A program made the position numbers and the translations under genes. 64,000 nt of DNA, from positions 310,001 through 374,000 of the forward strand of contig CAVSRM010000008.1 of assembly GCA_963730365.1 (NCBI GenBank), given 5' to 3'. The notes beneath the pieces are model-generated. The model was not told where the DNA came from. It did not search any database and saw nothing but the letters and a program-made list of their open reading frames with translations. Shown piece after piece: positions 46,911-54,442 of this stretch. Position 1 is the stretch's first letter, and each line of letters starts with the position of its first letter. Source of the stretch: Fodinibacter sp963730365 (lineage in GTDB: Bacteria > Actinomycetota > Actinomycetes > Actinomycetales > Dermatophilaceae).

Positions 46911-47891
46911 ATGAAGGCCATCACCATCCCGGAGTTCGGCGGGCCCGACGCCCTCGTCCTCGCCGACCTCGAGACCCCGGTGGCCAGGGCGGGCGAGGTG
47001 CTCGTCCGGGTCGTGGCCGCCGGGGTGAACCGTGCGGACACGATGCAGCGCCAAGGGCTCTATCCCCCGCCGAAGGGCGAGTCCGAGGTGCCCGGCCTCG
47101 AGGTGAGCGGCGTCATCGAGGCCCTCGGGCAGGGGGTCGACGGATGGTCGGTCGGAGACGAGGTCTGCGCCCTGCTGTCGGGAGGCGGCTATGCCGAGCT
47201 CGTGGCCGTGCCGGCCGGGCAGGTGCTCCCGGTACCCGACGGTGTCTCGCTGGTCGAGGCCGCGGCGCTCCCGGAGGTGGTCTGCACCGTCTGGTCCAAC
47301 CTCTTCTTCACGGCGAACCTCCAGCCCGGGGAGACGCTCCTCGTGCACGGTGGGTCCTCGGGCATCGGGACGATGGCGATCCAGCTCGCGCACCAGGTCG
47401 GTGCCCACGTCGCCGTCACCGCGGGCAGCCCCGAGAAGCTCGAGGCCTGCCGGGAGCTCGGTGCGGAGGTGCTCGTCAACTACCGCGACGAGGACTTCGT
47501 CGAGCGGCTGCGCGATGCCACCGAGGGCCGCGGAGCCGACGTCATTCTCGACAACATGGGGGCCAAGTACCTGCCGCGCAACGTCGCCGCCCTGGCGACG
47601 GCGGGGCGTCTGGTCATCATCGGCATGCAGGGCGGCACCAAGGGCGAGCTCGACATCGCCGCGCTGCTCGCGAAGCGTGGTGCCGTCATCGCCACCTCGC
47701 TCCGGTCCCGACCGGCCGCGGAGAAGGCCGCCATCGTGGCGGCCGTGCGCGAGCACGTCTGGCCCCTGGTCTCCGCGGGGCGGGTTCGCCCGGTGGTGCA
47801 CAGCCGGCGGCCGATGGCCGAGGCCGCTGACGCACACCGCGAGATGGAGTCGAGCTCGCACATCGGGAAGATCCTCCTCACCGTCGAGTGA
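46911..47891 (+). CDS. NAD(P)H-quinone oxidoreductase (MDR family)
   Basis: 326 residues. MKAITIPEFGGPDALVLADL, GVNRADTMQRQGLYPPPKGES, VPGLEVSGVI and the NADPH loop LLVHGGSSGIGTMAIQLA are typical of the PIG3/TP53I3-like quinone oxidoreductases. No zinc ligands are present. It follows the antiporter after 19 bases and may share its transcript. Confidence 0.9.
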   Translation: MKAITIPEFGGPDALVLADLETPVARAGEVLVRVVAAGVNRADTMQRQGLYPPPKGESEVPGLEVSGVIEALGQGVDGWSVGDEVCALLSGGGYAELVAVPAGQVLPVPDGVSLVEAAALPEVVCTVWSNLFFTANLQPGETLLVHGGSSGIGTMAIQLAHQVGAHVAVTAGSPEKLEACRELGAEVLVNYRDEDFVERLRDATEGRGADVILDNMGAKYLPRNVAALATAGRLVIIGMQGGTKGELDIAALLAKRGAVIATSLRSRPAAEKAAIVAAVREHVWPLVSAGRVRPVVHSRRPMAEAADAHREMESSSHIGKILLTVE

Positions 47892-47947
47892 CCCCGGGCG
47901 GTTGGGATCCGCCGCCCGCCCGCTCCCCGATGCGGTAGACAGTGACC

Positions 47948-48313
47948 ATGACCGGGCTCGCGGCAGTGCTCACGGGTGTCGTGGCCCTCATCCACGTCTA
48001 CATCGTGGTGCTCGAGATGGCCCTGTGGAACACCCCTCGGGGGCGGGCCGCGTTCGGCACGTCGCGCGGGCTGGCGGCCCAGACGACGACGATGGCGGCG
48101 AACCAGGGCCTCTACAACGGCTTCCTCGTCGCCGGGCTGGTGCTCGCGCTCGTCGGCCCGGTCGAGCACCGGCTGGCCTTCGCGGTCTTCACCCTCTCGT
48201 GCGTGATCGTGGCCGGTGTCTACGGCGCCCTCACCGTGAGCCGCCGCATCCTGCTCGTGCAGACCGTGCCGGCACTGCTCGCCCTCACCGCCCAGCTCCT
48301 CGCCCACACGTGA
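47948..48313 (+). CDS. DUF1304 membrane protein
   Basis: 121 residues and four membrane helices. ALIHVYIVVLEMALWNTPRG and MAANQGLYNGFLVAGL are the conserved DUF1304 segments. Its function is unknown. The ATG at 47948 is preferred over the GTG at 47942; no strong ribosome site is seen for either. Confidence 0.85.
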   Translation: MTGLAAVLTGVVALIHVYIVVLEMALWNTPRGRAAFGTSRGLAAQTTTMAANQGLYNGFLVAGLVLALVGPVEHRLAFAVFTLSCVIVAGVYGALTVSRRILLVQTVPALLALTAQLLAHT

Positions 48314-48317
48314 CCCA

Positions 48318-48353
48318 CCCCCCCTTCTCCCCTCTCCCCCCTCCCCCCCTCCC
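48318..48353. repeat. Homopyrimidine tract with G-quadruplex potential on the minus strand
   Basis: 36 consecutive C/T bases directly after the DUF1304 stop, with several C runs of 4-7; C-rich sequence interrupted only by a few A and G continues to about 48379. The complementary strand has at least four G runs of four or more and could form a quadruplex. It lies just before a long palindrome. Confidence 0.8.
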
Positions 48354-48378
48354 ACCCCACCCCGCTCTACCCCCACCC

Positions 48379-48451
48379 CGACGTATTGCGCTCCAGCCAC
48401 GCCGAGGCGCCCGCTGAGGGGCAGCGAGCGTGGCTGGAGTGCAACACGTCG
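48379..48451. repeat. Second long palindrome (24-base arms)
   Basis: Arms at 48379-48402 and 48428-48451 match at 22 of 24 positions, with one of the two exceptions a G-T wobble. The 25-base middle contains a further 5-base stem (CGCTG and CAGCG). It separates the DUF1304 gene from the downstream MFS gene on the same strand and may terminate the former or fold in the leader of the latter. It resembles the 25311 element in size, inner stem and the CACCCCG-N-CG left edge. Bases 48452-48549 show no other feature. Confidence 0.7.
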
Positions 48452-48549
48452 CGGTAGAATCGGGGACGCAGAGGGTTTCTGTGCGTCTCGGAGGTGGGTA
48501 CGGCGCACGCCTGCTTTGCCCTACCCGGGCCAGATCCGGAAGACCCCCG

Positions 48550-49815
48550 ATGTCCCCCATCACCTCCTACCGGCGGCTGTTCTCACTCGCCGGCCCTCTC
48601 TACGTCGTCGTGGCCTTCGCCGGCCGCCTCCCCCTCGCCATGAGCCAGATGGGCGCGCTCCTGCTCGTCGCGGGCACGACCGGCTCCTACGGCGCAGGCG
48701 GTGCGGCAGCAGGCGCCCTGGCCGTGGCGAACGCTCTCGGCGCACCGGTCGCCGGATCGCTCGCCGACCGCATCGGTCAGCGCCCGGTCGTGCTCGTCCA
48801 GTCCATCGCGGGCGGCCTCGGCCTGTTGGCCCTCGTCTGGCTCGCCCAGAACGGCGCCGCCACCCCGGTCGTCATCGCTGCGGCCGCCCTATCCGGGGCC
48901 GCGATGCCGCAGATCGGCCCCCTGGCCCGCGTGCGCTGGAGGCCCATCACCCGCGAAACCGGCAGCCGACAGCCCCGGCTGATGGAGACCGCCTTCTCCT
49001 ACGAGGGTGCTGCCGACGAGGCGTCCTTCGTGCTCGGGCCGGCCCTCCTCGGGGTGCTCGTCGTCATCGCGAGCCCTGCCGCGGGGCTGGTCTTCGCGGC
49101 CGTCGTCCTGCTCGTCTTCGGCTGTGCCTTCGCCCTGCACCCCACGGCCCGGCTCGCCCACGATCACCGCGCGGTCGCGCACGCCACGGCACGACTGGTC
49201 ACCGCGGCATTCGTGGTCCTGCTCGTGGCCCAGTTCCTCATCGGTGTCGTCTTCGGATCGGTCCAGTCCGGCACGACCGTGCTCGCCACCCTCGCGGGAC
49301 AGCCGGGGATCGCCGGGCTGGTGCATGCGTCCCTGGGGGTCGGCAGCGTCATCGCCGGGCTCGCGGTGGCGGGCCTGCCCCCCAGGTTCAGCTACCCCGA
49401 CCGCGTGCTGACGGCGGCGAGCGGACTCGCGGTGCTGTCGATCCCCCTGCTGTTCATCGACACCATCCCCGGCCTCTTCGCGGTCGTGCTGGTGCTCGGC
49501 TTCGGCGTCGCTCCCTACATGATCAGTGTGTTCATGTTGGGCGAGAAGGCCGCGCCCCCGTCACGGGTCGGCACGGCGATGACCCTCCTCGCATCCACCA
49601 CCGGCATCGGGTATGCCGTGGGCTCGGCGCTCGCCGGATACCTCGCCGACGAGCACGGTCACCTCGGGGCGTTCTCCGTGACCGTCGCCGCGACCACCGC
49701 CGCGCTCGTCCTCGCCCTCGTCTCGCGGCCCCTGCTGCGCGGCATCTCCTCGGCCCCGGGGCCGGAGGCCGCCGAGGAGACGCTCAGTCCGGCGGCACCA
49801 CCTCACCCCGGCTGA
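48550..49815 (+). CDS. MFS transporter
   Basis: 421 residues with about 12 helices. GAPVAGSLADRIGQRPVVLV is motif A. The first half resembles sugar-efflux/YwfA-like MFS proteins (LAGPLYVVVAFAGRLPLAMSQMG). A conserved soluble loop RPRLMETAFSYEGAADEASFVLGPAL is typical of an actinobacterial MFS group of unknown substrate. The ATG at 48550 is given; the in-frame upstream extension crosses the palindrome and is unlikely. Confidence 0.82.
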   Translation: MSPITSYRRLFSLAGPLYVVVAFAGRLPLAMSQMGALLLVAGTTGSYGAGGAAAGALAVANALGAPVAGSLADRIGQRPVVLVQSIAGGLGLLALVWLAQNGAATPVVIAAAALSGAAMPQIGPLARVRWRPITRETGSRQPRLMETAFSYEGAADEASFVLGPALLGVLVVIASPAAGLVFAAVVLLVFGCAFALHPTARLAHDHRAVAHATARLVTAAFVVLLVAQFLIGVVFGSVQSGTTVLATLAGQPGIAGLVHASLGVGSVIAGLAVAGLPPRFSYPDRVLTAASGLAVLSIPLLFIDTIPGLFAVVLVLGFGVAPYMISVFMLGEKAAPPSRVGTAMTLLASTTGIGYAVGSALAGYLADEHGHLGAFSVTVAATTAALVLALVSRPLLRGISSAPGPEAAEETLSPAAPPHPG

Positions 49816-49822
49816 GGCTTCT

Positions 49823-49840
49823 ACAAAGTTGAGACAAAGT
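49823..49840 (+). promoter_or_regulatory. Direct repeat upstream of the DUF4397 gene
   Basis: ACAAAGT at 49823-49829 and again at 49834-49840, an 11-base period (one helical turn), about 70 bases before the ATG. It could be an activator site or part of an alternative-sigma promoter. Confidence 0.3.
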
Positions 49841-49906
49841 GCATCCGCGGACGGTGGAGGCGCGGAAGCAGGGGTACAACCGTTCACCCCTGAAGGGACT
49901 CCCACC

Positions 49907-50737
49907 ATGCGCAAACTCCTGACAACGACGGCCGCCGTCGCCGTCGCCGCTCTCCCGATGGCCCTCCTGGCATCCCCCGCCTCCGCGGCGGACGACGCCT
50001 CGGTCGTCGTCTTCCACGGGGTCCCCGACCTCACGGTCGACGTCTACGCCAGCGCCGATGCCGAGTACTCCGCCGACGAGGCACTGCTCACCGACTTCGA
50101 GCCCGGCACCGTGACCGACCCGGTCAGCATCCCCGGCGGCACGTACAACCTGGCCGTCTTCGCAGCCGGGGAGGACCCGACGGGTGACCCGGCCATCGAG
50201 GCCAACGACGTGGAGGTGCCTGCTGGCGCCAACATCACGGTCGCCGCGCACCTCAGCGCGGACGGCGCCCCGACGCTGACGCCCTTCGTCAACGACGTGA
50301 GCAAGGTCGATGCCGGAGAGGGTCGCCTCGTCGTTCGGCACACCGCAGCCGCTCCGGCCGTGGACGTCCTCGCCGGCGGTGAGCCCGTCTTCACCGACCT
50401 CACCAACCCGAACGAGGACATGGCCGACCTCCCGGCCGGCACCGTCTCCGCCAGCGTCGCGCTCGCGGGAACGACCGACCCGGTGATCGGGCCGGCCGAC
50501 GTGCCCGTCACCGAGGGCTCCGCGACGATCGTCTACGCCTGGGGCTCCGCAGCCGACGAGAACCTCGCGGTCGCGGTGCAGACCATCGATGGCCTGCACT
50601 CCTCCCCGTCGGGCGTCCCCTCGGGCACGGCGGACCTCGCCGGCGACATGCTCCCGGTGTGGCTCGCCGCCATCGTCGCGATGGGCGCGCTGCTGGCCGG
50701 TGGGGCCACCCTCCGGGCCCGCCGCGTCGACGTCTGA
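49907..50737 (+). CDS. Secreted DUF4397 protein with C-terminal membrane anchor
   Basis: 276 residues. A signal peptide (about 1-28, ending ASAAD) precedes two DUF4397 beta-sandwich repeats (VVVFHGVPDLTVDVYASAD; RLVVRHTAAAPAVDVLAGGE). The C-terminus is VWLAAIVAMGALLAGGATL followed by Arg-Arg, a single hydrophobic anchor with a basic tail. That is the shape of a sortase sorting signal, but no LPxTG or LAxTG precedes it. A class F sortase gene follows after 82 bases. Function of DUF4397 is unknown; surface display is inferred. Confidence 0.8.
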   Translation: MRKLLTTTAAVAVAALPMALLASPASAADDASVVVFHGVPDLTVDVYASADAEYSADEALLTDFEPGTVTDPVSIPGGTYNLAVFAAGEDPTGDPAIEANDVEVPAGANITVAAHLSADGAPTLTPFVNDVSKVDAGEGRLVVRHTAAAPAVDVLAGGEPVFTDLTNPNEDMADLPAGTVSASVALAGTTDPVIGPADVPVTEGSATIVYAWGSAADENLAVAVQTIDGLHSSPSGVPSGTADLAGDMLPVWLAAIVAMGALLAGGATLRARRVDV

Positions 50738-50759
50738 GCACCACCTCGTACGATCCGCA

Positions 50760-50789
50760 GCCGGGGACCCCATCGACCGGGTCCCCGGC
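50760..50789 (+). terminator. Hairpin between DUF4397 and sortase genes
   Basis: Perfect 11-base stem (GCCGGGGACCC and GGGTCCCCGGC) with an 8-base loop, 22 bases after the DUF4397 stop and 30 before the sortase start. It is likely an attenuator that lowers sortase expression relative to the surface protein. Confidence 0.6.
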
Positions 50790-50819
50790 TCCGGCCACTC
50801 CCCGTGAAGGAGCAGCACC

Positions 50820-51515
50820 GTGACCCCCCGAGACCAGGCCAAGAGCTGGAACGCCGTGGCAGCGGGCGCCGCCATCGTCGCCGTCGCAGCCCTGGTCGGT
50901 CTGATCGGCTGGGGACTCACGCGCCCCAGCGACTCCGCGGGTGACGGGATCTCCAGCCTGGCCGCGACGAGCGCGAGCCCGACCCCGGCCCCGCCGGCAG
51001 CCGCCTCGCGCACCCTCCCCAGGCCCGCCGTCCGGGATGCCTCGGTCGGCTCCCTCGACCTCGTGAGCGCGCCGTCCCCCACCCGTGTGGTCATCGAGGA
51101 CCTCGACGTCGACGCATCAGTGGATGCCGTCGGCGTCCAGGACGACGGAGCGATGGTCATCCCCGCCGCCCGCACGAGCGTCGGCTGGTACCGCTTCGGG
51201 TCGGCGCCCCAGGACCCCGAGGGCAACACGGTGATCGCCGGACACGTGGCGACACCGGACGGCCCAGGAGCCCTCGCCCCCCTCAGCGGCGCCGAGCCGG
51301 GGATGGTCGTCTCGGTCACCGACGCCGACGGCGAGGTCCATCGCTATGAGATCACCGGTCGCGAGAAGATCGTCAAGAAGGCCCTCCCCGTCGACGACAT
51401 CTTCGCGCGAGACGAGGCGCCCCACCTCGTGCTCATCACCTGCGGGGGCGAGTACATCCCCGAGCTGCGCAGCCACCGGGACAACATCGTCGTCACGGCC
51501 CGACCCATCAGCTGA
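50820..51515 (+). CDS. Class F sortase
   Basis: 231 residues. One N-terminal membrane helix (about 12-34), a Ser/Ala/Pro linker, then a sortase barrel: His in NTVIAGHVATPD, Cys in LVLITCGGEY, Arg in LRSHRDNIVV. The order and spacing match class F sortases of actinobacteria, transpeptidases that attach or process surface proteins. AAGGAG lies 8 bases before the GTG. The neighbouring DUF4397 protein is the natural candidate partner, although it has no canonical sorting motif. Confidence 0.88.
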   Translation: MTPRDQAKSWNAVAAGAAIVAVAALVGLIGWGLTRPSDSAGDGISSLAATSASPTPAPPAAASRTLPRPAVRDASVGSLDLVSAPSPTRVVIEDLDVDASVDAVGVQDDGAMVIPAARTSVGWYRFGSAPQDPEGNTVIAGHVATPDGPGALAPLSGAEPGMVVSVTDADGEVHRYEITGREKIVKKALPVDDIFARDEAPHLVLITCGGEYIPELRSHRDNIVVTARPIS

Positions 51516-51549
51516 TCGTTCCCCCACCAGCGTCCGGCCGGGCCAGGAC

Positions 51550-52061
51550 TCAGTCGACGAGTGCCTGGGAGACCAGATGCTTGAGCTGCGTCGGGATCGG
51601 GTACGTGCTGCCCGGGCGGAGATGGGACAGGAACACCACGGCGATGTCCCCACGGGGATCACACCAGAACTCGGTGCTGGCTGCCCCACCCCACGCGTAC
51701 TCGCCGGACGACGTGGGGAGTCGCGGTACCGGCCGCGCGGCGTCGACGTCGCTCGACTCGTCGAGCAGCGCGACGAACCGGTAGCCGGCGCCATGGACCG
51801 TCTTGATCACGTGCTGTGAGTGTCCGTCGTCGCCGACCGCACGACGCGCCTGCTTGATCCGGGTCGTCAGGGCCGACTCGGACACGAAGCGGTCGCCCCA
51901 GACCTTGTCGAGCAGCTCATCCTTGGCGATGACGCTATCCCTGTGCTCCGCGAGGTACTGAGGACCCGGAAGACCTGCGGCTCCATCGCCATCGGCTCGC
52001 CGTCCTGACGCAGCTCGTACAGGGCGGTGTCGAGTTGGAAGTCACCGAACCTGATGCCCAC
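51550..52061 (-). pseudogene. Chimeric remnant: winged-helix regulator joined to a serine-hydrolase C-terminus
   Basis: The 5' part reads FGDFQLDTALYELRQDGEP and EPQVFRVL, the start of a Trans_reg_C winged helix. The frame breaks near 51968; with one extra base it continues YLAEHRDSVIAKDELLDKVW, SESALTTRIKQARRAVGDD and TVHGAGYRFVALL, completing the DNA-binding domain. About 15 residues later it changes to EYAWGGAASTEFWCDPRGD and TYPIPTQLKHLVSQALVD, the C-terminal end of class C beta-lactamase-like hydrolases. Regulator body and hydrolase front are both missing. This looks like a deletion fusing two genes, plus a frameshift. Confidence 0.75.
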
Positions 52062-52216
52062 CCCGCAGGTACAGCACGCCCCCAGCCGGGCCCGGGTGGC
52101 TCGGGGAGGACCAGCGGGTTCGCTGAGTGGGCCTGGACCGCCAGCCGAGACCGTCAGGGATCAGGCCGTGGGGCATGCTCCGAGCCCCTGCCGAGGCGTG
52201 CGGCAGTATGGGGCGC
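52062..52216. other. Intergenic stretch between chimeric pseudogene and bpa
   Basis: 155 bases between divergent units. No gene, clear promoter or hairpin was identified. Confidence 0.4.
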
Positions 52217-52879
52217 ATGACCCCCGAGCAACCGCCCCCGGACTCCGACAGCGACGACTCGCGCCCCGGTTCCGTGCCCGCGACGGTGACGAGCGACGGC
52301 GAGCGCGTCGTCGTGGTGACCCCCGACGGGATGGGAGTCGCCCCGCACCCGGGCGCCGAGGAGACCGCAGGGACCGCGCAGGCGGATGCCGGTGACGAGC
52401 CAGCGCGGCCCACGAACCCCGCGGACCTCGTTGAGCAACCCGCGAAGGTGATGCGGATCGGCGCCATGGTCAAGCAGCTGCTCGAGGAGGTGCGCAGCCA
52501 ACCGCTCGATGACAAGGGCCGCGCGCGCCTCGCGGAGATCCACGCCCGCTCGATCGCCGAGCTCAAGGACGGCCTGGCTCCCGAGCTCGTCGAGGAGCTC
52601 GAGCGAATCGCTCTCCCGTTCCGCGACGAGGCGCCGTCGGACGCCGAGCTGCGCATCGCGCAGGCCCAGCTCGTCGGCTGGCTCGAGGGCCTCTTCCACG
52701 GCATCCAGACGGCCCTCGTCGCCCAGCAGATGGCGGCCCAGGCCCAGCTCCAGCAGATGCGGGCCCTGCCACCCGGGGTTGCCCACCCGTCCGCGCCGCA
52801 CGATGCCCAGGGCAGGCCGCACCCCTCCGGCCCGCACCCGGGTGGGCCTCCGCAGGAGGGCACCGGTCAGTACCTCTGA
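52217..52879 (+). CDS. bpa: Bacterial proteasome activator (Bpa/PafE family)
   Basis: 220 residues. A disordered acidic/Pro-rich start (1-70) is followed by a helical core with VMRIGAMVKQLLEEVRSQPLD, RLAEIHARSIAELKDGLAPEL and AELRIAQAQLVGWLEGLFHG, then a Gln/His/Pro-rich tail ending GQYL. In Bpa/PafE the core forms a dodecameric ring and the C-terminal GQYL inserts into the 20S proteasome alpha ring to open the gate without ATP. The ending is intact here, so a 20S proteasome elsewhere in the genome is expected. ATG 52217 or 52208 may be the start. Confidence 0.92.
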   Translation: MTPEQPPPDSDSDDSRPGSVPATVTSDGERVVVVTPDGMGVAPHPGAEETAGTAQADAGDEPARPTNPADLVEQPAKVMRIGAMVKQLLEEVRSQPLDDKGRARLAEIHARSIAELKDGLAPELVEELERIALPFRDEAPSDAELRIAQAQLVGWLEGLFHGIQTALVAQQMAAQAQLQQMRALPPGVAHPSAPHDAQGRPHPSGPHPGGPPQEGTGQYL

Positions 52880-52978
52880 GCGCCTGTCGGGCCGGGCTCC
52901 GGATGACGGCCCGCGCTCCCACCTGCGCGGGGCGTAGGCTTCCGCTCGCGCCCGTGGTCCATCACAGCAGGAGCCGCC

Positions 52979-53101
52979 GTGTCGTCCACCCCCCTCGCCG
53001 ACCCGGCGGTCCACCGCCTTCGCCGACCCGGCGATCCGAGCCCGGTGCCGCCCAAGGCGTCTGCGCGCGGCGTCCTCGGGGACGCCCTGATGTCGACGTG
53101 A
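52979..53101 (+). CDS. Possible 40-residue upstream peptide coupled to the thrE-like gene
   Basis: GTG at 52979 with AGGAG 6 bases upstream, a better ribosome site than the downstream gene has, and a stop that overlaps the GTG of the ThrE-like gene (GTGA). The product is Arg/Pro-rich and resembles nothing I know. It may be a leader peptide that lets ribosomes reach the transporter start, or the true N-terminus of the transporter separated by an indel. The other bases of 52880-53097 show nothing. Confidence 0.35.
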   Translation: MSSTPLADPAVHRLRRPGDPSPVPPKASARGVLGDALMST

Positions 53102-54360
53102 CGACCGCATCCACCACGCCCGACGACGTCGAGGCGACCGAGGCCCGGGCGCTCCTGGCGCATCTGGGTACGTCAATGATCGCCACCGGCCAACCCGTGC
53201 AGGAGATCGAGGAGGAGCTCGCCGAGGTGGCCCTCAGCCTGGGGTATCCCGACGTCCAGGTCGCGGCCGGGCCGACCGGGCTGATCGTGACGATGACCGA
53301 CGGCGGCCCGTCCACCCAGCGGTCCGCTCCTCCGGGCCTCCGCCTCCACCAGTCCGCCAGCGTGCGCCGGATCAGGCATCAGCTCGTCCTGGGGGAGCTC
53401 TCCCCGGCGACCGCCCGACGCCAGCTCGAGGCAGTCGCGCAGCGCCCGGTCCGCCACCCGACGTGGATGGTCGGCCTGGCCTGGCCGGTTCTCGCGGTCG
53501 GGATCGCCCTGATCCTCCAGCCGGGGTGGGCCAACGTCACCGCGGCGGCGGTTGCTGCGGTGCTCGTGCTCGCGCTGGTGCGCCTCGCTGAGCGCTACCA
53601 GCTGGTGAGCGCGCTCCTGCCGACGCTCGCCGCGTTCACGGTGTCGGTGCTCGTCTTCGCTGCCGCCGACGCAGGGTTGCTCGTCGGACCGCTGCGCACC
53701 GTGCTCCCGCCCCTGGCCGTCCTGCTGCCCGGCGCACTCGTGGTCAACGGCATGTCCGAGCTGGCGGCGGGCCACATGCAGGCCGGCGCGGCCCGGCTGA
53801 CGTATGGCCTCGTGCAGCTGGGCCTGTTCGCGCTCGGCCTGCTCATGGCCACCGCCCTGCTGCGGGTCCCGTCGTCGATGCTGGGGAACCTCAGGGTCGA
53901 CGAGATCGGCTGGTGGGCCGCGCCCGTGGGGCTGGTGCTCATCGGGCTCAGCATCTGCTTCATGGAGGGCGTGCCCTTCCGCATGCAGGGGTGGGTCCTG
54001 CTCGTGCTGACCCTGGCCTTCGGGGCGCAGCTCGCCGGCCAGGAGGTCGGGTCGATCGGGGTCGGCGGCTTCCTCGGGGCGATCGCAGCCAGCCTCGGGG
54101 CGAGTGTCGTCGAGCTCCGACGCCCCCAGCTCGCCCGGCTCGTCCTCTTCCTCCCGGCGTTCTGGCTGCTCGTGCCGGGGAGCCTGGGACTCGTGGGGGT
54201 GACCGAGCTCGCCGCGGGGCGGGAGTCGGCGACGCAGGTCGCCCTCGGAGTGCTCGGGGTCGTCGCAGCGATCTCCCTGGGCCTGCTGGTGGGCTCCTCG
54301 TTGGGCAGGTCGTTGCGCGGTCGCCTGCGGACGACCGCGGTCACACCGGAGGAGTCCTGA
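53098..54360 (+). CDS. Threonine/serine exporter family protein (ThrE-like)
   Basis: About 420 residues. The cytoplasmic N-terminal DUF1212-type domain has ARALLAHLGTSMIATGQPVQEIEEEL and QVAAGPTGLIVTM. Ten hydrophobic segments follow, with LAWPVLAVGIALIL, PLAVLLPGALVVNGMSELAAG and the second (DUF3815-type) half AQLAGQEVGSIGVGGFLGAI. ThrE exports small amino acids by proton antiport. The GTG at 53098 has only a weak ribosome site and may depend on coupling to the small upstream frame. Confidence 0.85.
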   Translation: MTTASTTPDDVEATEARALLAHLGTSMIATGQPVQEIEEELAEVALSLGYPDVQVAAGPTGLIVTMTDGGPSTQRSAPPGLRLHQSASVRRIRHQLVLGELSPATARRQLEAVAQRPVRHPTWMVGLAWPVLAVGIALILQPGWANVTAAAVAAVLVLALVRLAERYQLVSALLPTLAAFTVSVLVFAAADAGLLVGPLRTVLPPLAVLLPGALVVNGMSELAAGHMQAGAARLTYGLVQLGLFALGLLMATALLRVPSSMLGNLRVDEIGWWAAPVGLVLIGLSICFMEGVPFRMQGWVLLVLTLAFGAQLAGQEVGSIGVGGFLGAIAASLGASVVELRRPQLARLVLFLPAFWLLVPGSLGLVGVTELAAGRESATQVALGVLGVVAAISLGLLVGSSLGRSLRGRLRTTAVTPEES

Positions 54361-54442
54361 CCACTCCGACGGCGGCGCCTCGCGTGCCACCGGACCCGGG
54401 ACCACGCGCGGAGCCAGGAGGCGCCGGACCCGACCTGTCCGG

